Positions 34,279 through 43,740 are shown, counted from the first letter of the stretch. The stretch is DNA of 64,000 nucleotides from Sarcina sp. DSM 11001 (GCF_900101015.1 NZ_FNFZ01000013.1:48448-112447), one strand, 5' to 3'. Made by a program: numbers and translations. Notes: generated from the sequence alone by a model not told the origin.

Positions 34279-34989
34279 ATGATAAACAGGGAAAAGAAAG
34301 AGCGCGTCTACAGTGTGTTCGAAACCATTGCGCAGCGCTATGACAGCGCGAATAACCGCATAAGCTTTGGAATGCAGAAGCGCTGGAAAAAGCTCCTGAT
34401 CAGGAGAGTGCTGAAGACGGCAGGACCGGGGATGAAGGTCCTGGATGTCTGCTGCGGCACCGGCGATATTGCCATTGCCCTGGCAGGCAGAAGGCCTGAC
34501 CTCGAGGTCACCGGCCTGGACTTTTCACCCGCCATGCTGGAGGTGGCACAGAATAAAGGCGAAGGGCTTGAAAACCTGCACTGGGTGCAGGGAGATGCTC
34601 TTGAGCTTCCTTTTCCCGATGGAATGTTTGCGGCGGCCTGTATCTCCTTCGGACTTCGCAACACAGCCGGATACGGTCGTGTTCTGGAGGAAATGTACAG
34701 AGTCACGGCGCCGGGAGGCAGAGTGTTCTGCCTGGACTCCTTTGTGCCGGATCACCCGCTGGTCGTACCTGCCTACAAGCTTTACTTCCGGCATCTGATG
34801 CCAATCCTTGGCGGCGGCCGCAGATACAGAAAACAATATGAATGGCTCTATGAGTCTACTCAGCAGTTTCCCGGGCGGAAAAAGATCATGAAGCTTTTTT
34901 CGCGGACCGGCATGGAAGAGGTGCAGAGCCGCAGCAGAATGCTCGGTGCCTGTGTGCTGATCGAGGGAAAAAAGCCGAAAGCAACTTAA
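34279..34989 (+). CDS. menG: UbiE/MenG-type demethylmenaquinone methyltransferase
   Basis: 236 residues. Signatures: FETIAQRYDSANNRISFG, VLDVCCGTGDIAIAL (SAM motif I), LPFPDGMFAAACISFGLRN and the C-terminal PILGGGRRYRKQYEWLYEST. It methylates demethylmenaquinone (or a related quinol) at C-2 with SAM, on the cytosolic face of the membrane. The ribosome site is weak. It follows the prenyltransferase gene by 55 bases and precedes the fixC-like gene by 75, in the same direction. Confidence 0.9.
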   Translation: MINREKKERVYSVFETIAQRYDSANNRISFGMQKRWKKLLIRRVLKTAGPGMKVLDVCCGTGDIAIALAGRRPDLEVTGLDFSPAMLEVAQNKGEGLENLHWVQGDALELPFPDGMFAAACISFGLRNTAGYGRVLEEMYRVTAPGGRVFCLDSFVPDHPLVVPAYKLYFRHLMPILGGGRRYRKQYEWLYESTQQFPGRKKIMKLFSRTGMEEVQSRSRMLGACVLIEGKKPKAT

Positions 34990-35064
34990 GACCGAAACAG
35001 CAGCCGGCTATTGAGCTGGTTCAGGAAACATAGCAGCCTGTAGTTTAAAGAATGGAGAAAAAGA

Positions 35065-36360
35065 ATGAGCGAAGAAAAATTTGACGCCATAATCGTAGGA
35101 GGCGGAATGGCGGGCGCAACCGCTGCGTATATTCTGGCAAACGCCGGGATGGAGGTCCTTCTGGCGGACCGCGGTGATTACTGTGGTGCCAAAAACGTGA
35201 CGGGCGGACGTCTCTATGCCCACAGCATGGAGAAGGTTTTCCCCGGCTTTGCAAAGGAAGCTCCTGTGGAGCGTCTGGTCACGAAGGAAAAGGTTTCGCT
35301 GATGACAGAAAAGGGCTCGCTGGATATCGGCTACAGCTCCACTGATCTCGGTGCGGATCCGGACGGCGCGTCCTATACCGTCCTTCGTTCCAAATTTGAC
35401 CAGTGGATGGCCGAGAAATGCGAAGAGGCGGGCGTTATGCTTGTCCCCGGAATCCGTGTTGACAGCTGTGTTGTCGAGGACGGCAAGGTAGTCGGTATTG
35501 ATGCCGGCGGTGAGATCATGTATTCGGATGTTGTCATTCTGGCAGACGGCGTCAATTCCCTGCTGGCCCAGAGACTGGGCATGAAACAGGAGCTGACCCC
35601 CAAACAGGTGGCAGTAGGCGTCAAGGAAGTCATCCAGCTGGGCGAGGAGACCATCAACCAGCGTTTCGGCCTTCGCGGCGACGAGGGTATGGCCTGGCTG
35701 TCTGCGGGCGATGCCACCAACGGCGCTTTCGGCGGCGGCTTCCTTTATACCAACAAGGATACAGTGTCCATCGGTATCGTCGCGACTCTGGCGGACATCG
35801 GTTACCACAATATCTCTATACCGGAACTGCTTGACCGCTACAAAGAGCATCCGGCCATCGCGCCTTACCTCGAGGGCGGTGAGTCTATTGAGTACAGCGC
35901 CCACCTCGTTCCCGAGGAAGGAATCCACATGGTTCCCGAGCTCGTCCGCGACGGTGTCCTGCTGGCCGGCGATGCCGCAGGCTTCGTAGTGAACCTGGGC
36001 ATGACCGTCCGCGGCATGGACTTCGCAGTAGAGTCCGGCCGCCTGGCCGCAGAGGCTGTTATCCGCGCCAAGGAAGCGGGCGACTTCAGCAAGGAAAGCC
36101 TGTCCTCTTATGTCGACGCGCTGGAAGAGAGCTTCGTCATGAAGGATATGAAGGCTCTCAAGGGCTTCCCGACCATCCTCTCCCGCAGAGAGGTCTTCAA
36201 GGACCTGCCCGAGATGGCGGACGATATCTGCAAGAAACTCTTCACTGTCGACGGCAAGCCCAGCATGGATTTCATCATGTACGTGATCAATTCTGTCACT
36301 GCCCACACCAGCGTAGAGCAGCTCACCAGCTTCGTTTCGGATATCATGGACGCAATGTGA
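35065..36360 (+). CDS. fixC: FixC-like electron transfer flavoprotein:quinone oxidoreductase
   Basis: 431 residues. N-terminal FAD fold AIIVGGGMAGATAAY, then CGAKNVTGGRLY, DGVNSLLAQRLG, and the GDAAGFVVNLGMTVRGMDFAVESGR flavin segment. This is the FixC/ETF-QO family, which passes electrons from an ETF to a quinone. The usual partners FixA/FixB (ETF) are not in this window, but FixX follows by 68 bases. AATGGAGAAAA lies upstream of the ATG. Codon use is similar to its neighbours. Confidence 0.93.
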   Translation: MSEEKFDAIIVGGGMAGATAAYILANAGMEVLLADRGDYCGAKNVTGGRLYAHSMEKVFPGFAKEAPVERLVTKEKVSLMTEKGSLDIGYSSTDLGADPDGASYTVLRSKFDQWMAEKCEEAGVMLVPGIRVDSCVVEDGKVVGIDAGGEIMYSDVVILADGVNSLLAQRLGMKQELTPKQVAVGVKEVIQLGEETINQRFGLRGDEGMAWLSAGDATNGAFGGGFLYTNKDTVSIGIVATLADIGYHNISIPELLDRYKEHPAIAPYLEGGESIEYSAHLVPEEGIHMVPELVRDGVLLAGDAAGFVVNLGMTVRGMDFAVESGRLAAEAVIRAKEAGDFSKESLSSYVDALEESFVMKDMKALKGFPTILSRREVFKDLPEMADDICKKLFTVDGKPSMDFIMYVINSVTAHTSVEQLTSFVSDIMDAM

Positions 36361-36428
36361 CAGGCGGACCCGCGGCAGCATCTTAGAAAATAGCTGCAGC
36401 CAGTGAGCTGCATGGAGGTATAGAAAAG

Positions 36429-36713
36429 ATGGCAAGAATGAGTGTAGATGATAAGCTGGCGCTCAGCGTGTTCCACACGGATGAGGCCAATCCCCATATC
36501 GTCATAAATGAGGATTATGACAACGAAGAAGAGATCCGCAAGGTCGTTCTGGCCTGCCCTGCGGCCCTCTACCACTATGACAACGGAAAAGTGACGTTCA
36601 GCCATGAAGGATGTCTGGAATGCGGCACCTGCCGTGTCCTCTCCATCGGCAAAGTCGTCAAGAGCTGGGACCACCCCAACAGCACCTGCGGTGTCCAGTT
36701 CCGCCAGGGCTGA
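36429..36713 (+). CDS. fixX: FixX-like ferredoxin
   Basis: 94 residues. One [4Fe-4S] cluster is likely, from CPAALY and GCLECGTCRVL, with C-terminal SWDHPNSTCGVQFRQG typical of FixX. It is the iron-sulfur partner of FixC. The start ATGGCAAGAATG has a TGGAGGTAT site. It is the last gene before a strong stem-loop terminator (36825-36877), which closes the lutC to fixX run. Confidence 0.92.
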   Translation: MARMSVDDKLALSVFHTDEANPHIVINEDYDNEEEIRKVVLACPAALYHYDNGKVTFSHEGCLECGTCRVLSIGKVVKSWDHPNSTCGVQFRQG

Positions 36714-36824
36714 CCGGCCTGCCATGGGCAGAGCCCGCCTGATCTGCCGGAGGTTTCTTAACGGATGACCGGTAAAAGACAGGAGGGATGTGACCGGGAA
36801 TGACCGGGACCATGTAAATGAATC

Positions 36825-36877
36825 AAAGGCGGGTGATCTGTGCAGTCCGCAGGGACAGGCACAGGTCACCCGCCTTT
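36825..36877 (+). terminator. Stem-loop terminator after fixX
   Basis: A 19-base stem (36825-36843 with 36859-36877) with one G-U or C-A mismatch and a 15-base loop. Only three T follow, so it may terminate weakly or protect the transcript end. Confidence 0.75.
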
Positions 36878-36887
36878 AAGAACGGCC

Positions 36888-37075
36888 AATAAAATTTAAG
36901 AACAGTCTGGAAACCTTCAAAAACGTTCTGTAAACTATAAGAACGGATTGAAAGACCCTGAGAACGTTCTGTAAACTGTAAGAACGGACTGAAAAACCCT
37001 GAGAACGTTCTGTAAACTATAAGAACGGACTGAAAAACCAAAAACGTTCTGTAAATTATAAAAAAGACCTGTAAA
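36888..37075 (+). repeat. Degenerate tandem repeat (AAGAACG...CTG...AA)
   Basis: Alternating GAACGTTCTGTAAACTATA and GAACGGACTGAAAAACCCT units in several copies. The core AACGTT is palindromic. The gap 36714-37158 holds nothing else but the terminator. Confidence 0.8.
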
Positions 37076-37158
37076 AAGAAACTTTTAATAAGAAACTTTT
37101 GAAAAGAAGCTTTTGAAAAGAAATTTTCTCAGGAGAGAGAACACTGGCAGAGAATTTT

Positions 37159-38334
37159 ATGGGAAAAATCTTTATTATCACAGGAAAGGGCGGAGTGGGC
37201 AAGACAAGTGTGGCCGCCGCCCATGCAGTGCGGTCCGCGGATGAGGGGATCAATACCCTTCTGATCAGCGCTGATATGGCCCATAATCTGGGAGACATTT
37301 TTCAGGTAGAAGCGGGAGGCAGCGTGAAGCAGATCGCCCCCTGTCTCTCCCTGCTGGAACTGGATCCCTACCTTCTGATGAAGGAGGAATATCCCGATGT
37401 CAACAAGGCGCTGGCGAATCTCTCCGGCAGCAGCGGCGCTGCGCTTTCGGAGGTCGCGGACAGCTATATGATCCCGGGGTTTGAGAACCTGTTTTCCCTT
37501 TTGAAGATACGGGACCTGTACAGGAGCGGAGAGTACGGCCGCATTATCGTGGACTGCGCTCCCACAGGGGAGACTCTGACCCTGCTCAAGCTCCCGGAGC
37601 TCCTCTCCTGGTATGTGGAAAAATTCTCCCCCGTAGGCCGCATGATCACCCGGATCCTGACACCGGTCGCAAAGCTCCGGTACCGCATGGACCTGCCGGA
37701 TGGCAGAGCCATGGATGAACTGGGCAGGCTGTTCCGGGATCTGGTGAGCCTCCAGGAAATCCTGAAGGATCCGGAGATCTGCAGGGTCCGGCTGGTCTCG
37801 ATCCCTGAGCGCATGGTGGTGGAGGAGACCCGCCGCAGCTATATGTATCTCAATCTCTACAACTACCCCGTGGATACTCTTTTTATCAACCGTATCCTGC
37901 CTGAAAACACGGGAAGCGACTTTATGGAGCACTGGAGGACAATCCAGACCAGGTATATCAAAGAGCTTGAGAGTGTGTTTACGGAGCTTCCTGTCTGCAG
38001 GATTCCCTGGTTTCCGATGGAGATCCGCGGCATGGAGGCGGTAAAGCACCTGTGTGCTTCAGCCCTGGGGGATGAAGACCTCTTTGACAGGTCTGTGCGC
38101 ACTGACAATGAAGTCTATGAAAAGCTGGAAGGAGGAATCTGCAGCCTGACAGTCCGTATCCCGGGCGGGGAGAGAGAAGACGTACAGATTTTTGTCAGAG
38201 ACATGGATGTGGATATCCGCATCCGCAATTTTATGCGCAGCATACCGCTGCCGGGCATTCTGCGCGGGGCCAGGATGACTTCCCATCAGATCAGGGACGG
38301 AGTCCTGACAATTTATCTCGCTCCGAAGCAGTAA
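37159..38334 (+). CDS. ArsA/GET3-family ATPase (first copy)
   Basis: 391 residues. Deviant Walker A KGGVGKTS (residues 9-16), ADMAHNLGD switch I, DCAPTGETLTLLKLPE switch II and a C-terminal HSP20-like domain (about 325-391, SLTVRIPGG...LTIYLAPK). Family members target membrane proteins or drive anion efflux. There is no arsB or CXC arsenite motif, so arsenic resistance is unlikely. Together with the second copy at 38617 it may form a heterodimer or work with the membrane-bound quinone proteins next door (inference). The upstream site is A/G-rich (CAGGAGAGAG). Confidence 0.88.
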   Translation: MGKIFIITGKGGVGKTSVAAAHAVRSADEGINTLLISADMAHNLGDIFQVEAGGSVKQIAPCLSLLELDPYLLMKEEYPDVNKALANLSGSSGAALSEVADSYMIPGFENLFSLLKIRDLYRSGEYGRIIVDCAPTGETLTLLKLPELLSWYVEKFSPVGRMITRILTPVAKLRYRMDLPDGRAMDELGRLFRDLVSLQEILKDPEICRVRLVSIPERMVVEETRRSYMYLNLYNYPVDTLFINRILPENTGSDFMEHWRTIQTRYIKELESVFTELPVCRIPWFPMEIRGMEAVKHLCASALGDEDLFDRSVRTDNEVYEKLEGGICSLTVRIPGGEREDVQIFVRDMDVDIRIRNFMRSIPLPGILRGARMTSHQIRDGVLTIYLAPKQ

Positions 38335-38383
38335 AATCGAAGCCGGGTATCTGCAGAACCAGTGTCAGCGATCGCCAAGGCAG

Positions 38384-38500
38384 TCTATCACGCAGATATT
38401 TACGGAATCAATCGCAGATATTTGCGGAATCAATCGCAGATATTTACGAAATCGATTGCAGATATTTACGAAATCGATTGCAGACATTTGCGAAAGCAGT
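38384..38500 (+). repeat. 22-base tandem repeat between the two ArsA genes
   Basis: About five units of GCAGATATTT(G/A)CG(G/A)AATC(A/G)AT. The remaining sequence to 38616 is A/T-rich and holds no gene. Confidence 0.8.
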
Positions 38501-38616
38501 CACACAGGCGATTGCGAAAATAAATTACAAAGATAAGAAAACTACAACGATAAATACAAAGGAAATCATTCAGGCAGCCACAAGGGCATTCATCAGGAAG
38601 GAATGGATGGAGACGG

Positions 38617-39798
38617 ATGAGGATCCTGATCTATACGGGAAAAGGCGGGGTCGGTAAGACGAGCATCGCCGCCGCGACCGCTGTGCGGATCGCGCAGGAA
38701 GGAAAAAAGGTTCTGATCATGAGTACGGACCAGGCGCACAGCCTGGGCGATTCGCTGTGCGCGGAGCTTGATACGGAAGCAAGGGAGATCTTCCCCGGCC
38801 TGGATGCCGTGGAGATCGATCCCGCCATGGAAAGCAGACGCGCCTGGGGAACTCTCCAGGAATATCTGCGGCAGCTCATTGCCCAGAAGGCCAATGGAGG
38901 GATCGAGGCGGATGAAGTCCTCCTGTTTCCCGGCCTTGAGGAGCTCTGTTCCCTGATCCGTATTCTGGAGGTTTACGAGGAAGGCCTCTACGACGTCCTG
39001 ATCGTGGACTGTGCCCCTACAGGGGAGACGCTCTCCCTCCTGCGCTACCCGGAGCAGCTTTCCGTGCTCGCCGACCGCCTGCTGCCCATGGTGCGGGGCT
39101 TCACCAGTGTCCTGGGCGGGCTGATCTCCCGCAGGACCACTGTCCCGAAGCCGAGGGATCTGGTCTTTGCCGAATTTGACGCGCTCGTCAAGAGGCTCAA
39201 TGCCCTGCAGAAGATCCTCCGCGACAGGGAAGTGACCAGCATGCGGATCGTGACGACTCCCGAGAGGATCGTCCTTCAGGAAGCGAGAAGGAGCTTCACT
39301 TGGATCTGCGAGTACGATTTTGGAGTGGACGCTGTCTGTATCAACAAGATCTATCCGGAAGAAGCCATGAAAGGCTGTTTTGACGGATGGAACCGCATGC
39401 AGGCTGAAAACCTCCAGCTGGCAGCAGAGAGCTTTCCGGGCCGCAGACATTTTTCCCTGCTCCTTCAGCCGGAGGAGATCCGGGGAGTGGAGCTGCTGGC
39501 CGAAGCCGCCCGGCAGCTTTACAAAGAGGAAGATCCGTCCCGGATCTTCTGTCGGGAGGAGGCTTTCCGCCTGACTTACGATACCGATACAGGCATCCGG
39601 CAGATGATCATCTCCCTTCCTTATGCCGATGAAAAGGAGATCCGGGCAGAAAAAGAGGGGGATGACCTCATCCTCTACGTGCGCAACGAGGTCAGGCGCC
39701 TGCGCCTTCCGGACCTTCTGTGCCGCAGGGAGCTGACTGAATACAGATTCGGACAGGGGGAGCTGACCCTGAGCTTTGGCTACGGATATCATAAATAA
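38617..39798 (+). CDS. ArsA/GET3-family ATPase (second copy)
   Basis: 393 residues, a paralogue of the first copy. KGGVGKTSIAAATAV, STDQAHSLGDSL and DCAPTGETLSLLRYPE are intact, as is the HSP20-like tail (about 320-393, IISLPYADEKEIRAE...LTLSFGYG). Divergence between the two is large enough to suggest separate roles rather than recent duplication. The C-terminal domain is typical of bacterial ArsA relatives of unknown client. The TATA-rich 280-base gap before it contains no strong promoter, so co-transcription with the first copy is plausible. Confidence 0.88.
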   Translation: MRILIYTGKGGVGKTSIAAATAVRIAQEGKKVLIMSTDQAHSLGDSLCAELDTEAREIFPGLDAVEIDPAMESRRAWGTLQEYLRQLIAQKANGGIEADEVLLFPGLEELCSLIRILEVYEEGLYDVLIVDCAPTGETLSLLRYPEQLSVLADRLLPMVRGFTSVLGGLISRRTTVPKPRDLVFAEFDALVKRLNALQKILRDREVTSMRIVTTPERIVLQEARRSFTWICEYDFGVDAVCINKIYPEEAMKGCFDGWNRMQAENLQLAAESFPGRRHFSLLLQPEEIRGVELLAEAARQLYKEEDPSRIFCREEAFRLTYDTDTGIRQMIISLPYADEKEIRAEKEGDDLILYVRNEVRRLRLPDLLCRRELTEYRFGQGELTLSFGYGYHK

Positions 39799-39799
39799 A

Positions 39800-39915
39800 A
39801 ACCTGGAATCATAATTACTTCGTGTAAAAAACCGGGATCATATTACTTCGTGTAAAAAAAGCGGGATCATATCACTTCGCTTAAAAAACCGGGATCATAA
39901 TTACTTTGCGTAAAG
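39800..39915 (+). repeat. Degenerate tandem repeat (AACCGGGATCATATTACTTCGTGTAA type)
   Basis: Four copies of a 30-base unit, AAAACCGGGATCATA followed by ATTACTTCGTGTA, run directly from the stop of the second ArsA gene to a terminator. Confidence 0.8.
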
Positions 39916-39918
39916 TTA

Positions 39919-39952
39919 AGAACGCATTCAGGAATAAACCTGAATGCGTTCT
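39919..39952 (+). terminator. Rho-independent terminator
   Basis: A perfect 14-base-pair stem (39919-39932 with 39939-39952) and AATAAA loop, between the second ArsA gene and the convergent symporter. The downstream strand reads GCCTGTCTTTT. Confidence 0.85.
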
Positions 39953-39963
39953 GCCTGTCTTTT

Positions 39964-40042
39964 ATGGATTTCCGGTCTTCAGACTTTTTAGGTCTTCAGA
40001 CTTTTTTGATTTTCAGACTTTTTTTGGTCTTCAGACCGGGAG
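39964..40042. repeat. TTCAGACTTTTT tandem repeat
   Basis: Four or five copies of GGTCTTCAGACTTTTT-type units. On the minus strand they read as A-rich stretches just after the symporter gene. Confidence 0.8.
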
Positions 40043-40091
40043 GAGCCGTGAGGCTGTATTCTGCCAGATGTACTTCAGACAGTGCTGCAGA

Positions 40092-41633
40092 TCAGTCTTC
40101 GTCTTCCAGAGAGTGCATCTTTTTGACCAGGACTCTCTGCTCATAGGAGGAGAAGATCTCATTGATGAATTTCCTGTCCGGAGCAGAGGTGAAAAGACTG
40201 ACAACGGGTACGACGACGAGTCCGACCAGCATGGCTGCGGCGCCCGCATTAATGGGGGACTTGATGAAGTGCAGGAACATGTTGGAGACAGTGAGTCCGA
40301 CACCAGTGATGTAGCTGGCCCAGACAGCCGCTCCGGTGATCCTTCTGGAGTACAGGCCGTACATGAAGGGAGCCAGGAAGGCACCGGCCAGAGCGCCCCA
40401 TGAGATACCCATCAGCTGGGCGATAAAGGTGGGCGGGTTGAGGGCGATGACGACGGAAAGGATGATGAAGAAAGCGACCAGCACCCGCATGACGACGAGC
40501 TGGGTCTTTTCCGACATATCCTTGACGAAGGTCTCCTTCAGGAAGTCCAGCGTCAGCGTGGAGCTCGAGGTGAGGACCAGCGAGGACAGGGTGGACATGG
40601 AGGCGGAGAGCACCAGGACGATGACGATGCCGATCAGGAGATCAGGCAGGGTCGAGAGCATCTGGGGGACGATGGAGTCATAGGCGATGGTCCCGTCCGC
40701 CTTGTAGATGGCGGGGCAGTCAAAGAGGCGCCCGAAGCCGCCCAGGAAGTAGCAGCCGCCTGCGACGATCACGGCAAAGAAGGTGGAGACGATGGTTCCG
40801 GTCTGGACAGCTTTTTCATCGCGGATCGCATAGAATTTGTGTACCATCTGAGGCAGACCCCAGGTACCCAGGGAAGTCAGGACGACAACACCGAGCAGGT
40901 TCAGGGGATCAGGCCCGAAAAAGCTTGCCAGCAGACCCTGGCTGCCCTGCAGGGCGGGAACGGCCACATCGTCCGCGGGGATCAGGGAGAGCTCATGGAT
41001 GGCATTGAGGAAACCGCCGTTCGTGTTGAGGACAGCGAGGATGACGGCACAGATGCCGAACAGCATGATGATGCCCTGGATGAAATCATTGAGCGCGGTA
41101 GCCATGTAACCGCCGACGATGACATAGACGCCGGTCAGGACTGCCATGACCAGAAGGCAGACGCTGTAGGGAATATTAAACGCCATCCCGAACAGGCGGG
41201 ACAGACCGTTGTAGATAGAAGCGGTGTAAGGGATCAGGAAAATAAAGGCGATCGTACTGCCTGCGATCTGCAGGGACTTGGACTGAAAACGCTTGCCAAA
41301 GAAATCAGGCATGGTTCTGGAGTCCAGCTTCTGGGTCATGACGCGCGTGCGGCGGCCCAGAATGAGCCAGGCCAGGAGCGAGCCGATGAAGGCGTTGCCA
41401 AGACCGATCCAGGTGGAGGAGAGACCATATTTCCATCCGAACTGCCCCGCGTAACCGACGAACACGACCGATGAGAAATAGGAAGTGCCGTAGGCGAACG
41501 CCGTGATCCAGGGACCGACCTCGCGGCCGCCCAGCACGTAATCCGTGACATTACCGGCTTTACTGCGGCTATAGAAACCGACGCCGACCATGACACTGAA
41601 AAAGATCAGGAGCAGCAGGATTTTTAAAAACAT
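40092..41633 (-). CDS. Sodium:solute symporter (SSS family)
   Basis: 513 residues with about 13 membrane spans. SSS-family features: DYVLGGREVGPWITAFAYGTSYFSS, RTMPDFFGKRF and MAVLTGVYVIVGGYMATALNDFIQG. It imports an organic solute with Na+; PutP-like proline or another compound is possible, but the substrate-site residues cannot be judged here. GGAGGG precedes the ATG. It is monocistronic, bracketed by repeats on the 3' side. Confidence 0.9.
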   Translation of the reverse strand: MFLKILLLLIFFSVMVGVGFYSRSKAGNVTDYVLGGREVGPWITAFAYGTSYFSSVVFVGYAGQFGWKYGLSSTWIGLGNAFIGSLLAWLILGRRTRVMTQKLDSRTMPDFFGKRFQSKSLQIAGSTIAFIFLIPYTASIYNGLSRLFGMAFNIPYSVCLLVMAVLTGVYVIVGGYMATALNDFIQGIIMLFGICAVILAVLNTNGGFLNAIHELSLIPADDVAVPALQGSQGLLASFFGPDPLNLLGVVVLTSLGTWGLPQMVHKFYAIRDEKAVQTGTIVSTFFAVIVAGGCYFLGGFGRLFDCPAIYKADGTIAYDSIVPQMLSTLPDLLIGIVIVLVLSASMSTLSSLVLTSSSTLTLDFLKETFVKDMSEKTQLVVMRVLVAFFIILSVVIALNPPTFIAQLMGISWGALAGAFLAPFMYGLYSRRITGAAVWASYITGVGLTVSNMFLHFIKSPINAGAAAMLVGLVVVPVVSLFTSAPDRKFINEIFSSYEQRVLVKKMHSLEDED

Positions 41634-42059
41634 GACAATTTTTCCCTCCGTTACGTTAAGATAAGGTTGATGTGCAAGGGACCGCAGGCGCCGGATGCTT
41701 TCGCACTTAAACGCTTAGACGCTTTAAAGTCCTGAAGCGTATTATATCTGTGCCCCACCCTCTTGTCAACAGATAATTGGATTATTTTCCGGCAGACTAT
41801 TGGAACTAAAGACTGATAATTTACAAAGAAATTCAGCATCCTGGCCTGTTTTCGGTATATTTTTCTGTACGGTTCAGTTTATTTCATTAAGGACTTGAGA
41901 AAAAAACTCTGTCCCGTTATAATCCTTTCACCGAACTTTCACTGCAGTTCACTTTCACTGCATGATATATGTGGTTTTATTATTTTTTATTATTTTTAAG
42001 TAGTTTTATTTCAGATACGATCCCGCATCCTGCGGGTACAAATAAATGGAGAGAATATC
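41634..42059. other. Divergent intergenic region
   Basis: About 425 A/T-rich bases between the symporter and the LCP gene, with a direct repeat CTTTCACTGCA (around 41936 and 41950). No promoter could be assigned with confidence. Confidence 0.4.
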
Positions 42060-43529
42060 ATGGCTGTTTACAGCAGAGACAACAGTGACCGCGAAAATGA
42101 TGAAAGACGCCGCAGAGGCGCTGGCTCCCCGTGGTATACGGGAAACAGCGGAGGGGCAGGAAGCCGCAGGCCGCAGGAACCCATGGAAATGTCTCTTGAG
42201 GATGAAGAGGACTACGAGGAGTATGTCCGTTCCAGAGAGAAAAGATACGGTTCCCGAAGCAGTGCTGTAGAGAGGGCGAGGGCAGCGAATTCAGCCCGCC
42301 GCATGGCGGACAGTTCTTCATCAGGCGGACCTTCGTCCGGCAGCCGCAGCGGGGACAATCGTATGGACCGCTCAGACGGCCGGGGCAGGTCCCGGCAGGA
42401 GCCGGTCATGGACCAGGGGCCTGAAAACGGCAGGAATGATCAGGGCGGTCACGGTCAGAATGATCAGGGGAGACAGAAAAAAAGAAAAGGCCCGGGTATT
42501 TTTCTGCGGATCTTATTTGTCCTGCTTCTGCTCGTATGCATAGTGGGAGGCTTTTTCTTTTTCAAAATGCGGAAAGTCCTGAATCTGCAGAGAGTAAATT
42601 CTGTGGATCTGGAGGAAACCTTAAAGCTGGGGATCTCACCGCAGGTCAAAAACAACGAAAAGATGAAGGGTTATAAAAATATCGCCCTGTTTGGCGTGGA
42701 TTCCCGTTCGGGAGACCTGCTGGAAGGAGATAACCGCAGCGACAGCATGATGGTATGCTCTATCCATGAGGAGACAGGGGAAATCCGCCTCGTCTCTGTT
42801 TACCGCGATACGATCCTGGAAGTCGGCGACGGATATTATACCAAGGCGAACTCCGCCTATGCCCTGGGCGGTCCGGCACAGGCGATCAACATGCTCAATC
42901 AGAATTTTGACCTGAACATCGTCGATTTCGTGACCGTGGGATTCGAAGGACTCGCCCACACGATCGATGCCCTGGGCGGCATCGAGATCCAGATCGATGA
43001 GGAGGAGAGGGAATACCTCAACCAGTATGTCCATGACATGCATCTGGAGCTGGGGACAGAGGATACACCGGTCGAAGAGTCCGGCGCTGTTCTTATGAAC
43101 GGGATCCAGGCCACCGCTTACAGCAGGATCCGCTACACGGCGGGAGATGATTTTAAGCGTGCCGAGAGGCAGAGGACAGTCCTGCAGAAGACGCTCGACA
43201 AGGCCAGGGAGTCAGGACCCACCGCCCTGGTGGCTGTCGCCAATAATGTTGTGGGGGACATGGCCACCTCTCTCTCCACGGCCGAACTGCTGAACCTGAT
43301 CATGAAGGCGTCCAACCTGGAGCTTGCAGGCACCGGAGGCCTGCCCCAGGAAGAGTACCGGGGCTTTGGCAGCACCTACGAAGACGGCGAGTTCATCCTT
43401 CCGCTGGATCTGGAGGAAAACATCTGCTGGCTGCATTCCTTCCTGTTTGGAGAGGAAAATTACATTATTTCCGAAGAGGCGGCTGAGAGGAATGAATACA
43501 TCCGGAACAACTTCCAGCCGTACTATTGA
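42060..43529 (+). CDS. LytR-CpsA-Psr (LCP) family cell-wall glycopolymer transferase
   Basis: 489 residues. A long, charged, Ser/Arg-rich N-terminal cytosolic tail (residues 1-140, including QNDQ-type repeats), one membrane span (about 145-165) and an extracellular LCP domain from about 200. LCP landmarks: ALFGVDSRSG, NRSDSMMVCSIHEETGEIRLVSVYRDT, GGIEIQIDEEE and RIRYTAGDDFKRAERQR. LCP enzymes attach teichoic acid or capsule polymers to peptidoglycan. GGAGAG lies upstream of the ATG. Confidence 0.92.
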   Translation: MAVYSRDNSDRENDERRRRGAGSPWYTGNSGGAGSRRPQEPMEMSLEDEEDYEEYVRSREKRYGSRSSAVERARAANSARRMADSSSSGGPSSGSRSGDNRMDRSDGRGRSRQEPVMDQGPENGRNDQGGHGQNDQGRQKKRKGPGIFLRILFVLLLLVCIVGGFFFFKMRKVLNLQRVNSVDLEETLKLGISPQVKNNEKMKGYKNIALFGVDSRSGDLLEGDNRSDSMMVCSIHEETGEIRLVSVYRDTILEVGDGYYTKANSAYALGGPAQAINMLNQNFDLNIVDFVTVGFEGLAHTIDALGGIEIQIDEEEREYLNQYVHDMHLELGTEDTPVEESGAVLMNGIQATAYSRIRYTAGDDFKRAERQRTVLQKTLDKARESGPTALVAVANNVVGDMATSLSTAELLNLIMKASNLELAGTGGLPQEEYRGFGSTYEDGEFILPLDLEENICWLHSFLFGEENYIISEEAAERNEYIRNNFQPYY

Positions 43530-43559
43530 GTTTTTATTCTTTCAAAATACAGATCCAAA

Positions 43560-43740
43560 TCATTTATGGAGAATAGATATTAGAAATTTGGAGTACAGAT
43601 TCGGGAGCCTGGAGAACAGATTCAGGAGCCTGGATATCAGGTTTAGAAGCCTGGATAAAGAGCTGGCTGGACGAGATAAATGAGGTATCCAAATAAGATA
43701 TAGAAGCTACAAATAAGATATAGAAGCTATAAGAAGCAAG
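43560..43740 (+). repeat. Degenerate tandem repeats after the LCP gene
   Basis: Two arrays: a 21-base unit (GGAGAACAGATTCAGGAGCCT and variants) over 43560-43665, then about two copies of AATAAGATATAGAAGCTA (43693-43730). No gene is present. Confidence 0.75.

Noticed and set aside
37159..39798. Arsenical resistance operon
   Set aside because: No arsB, arsR, arsD or arsC and no arsenite-binding Cys triad in the ATPases.
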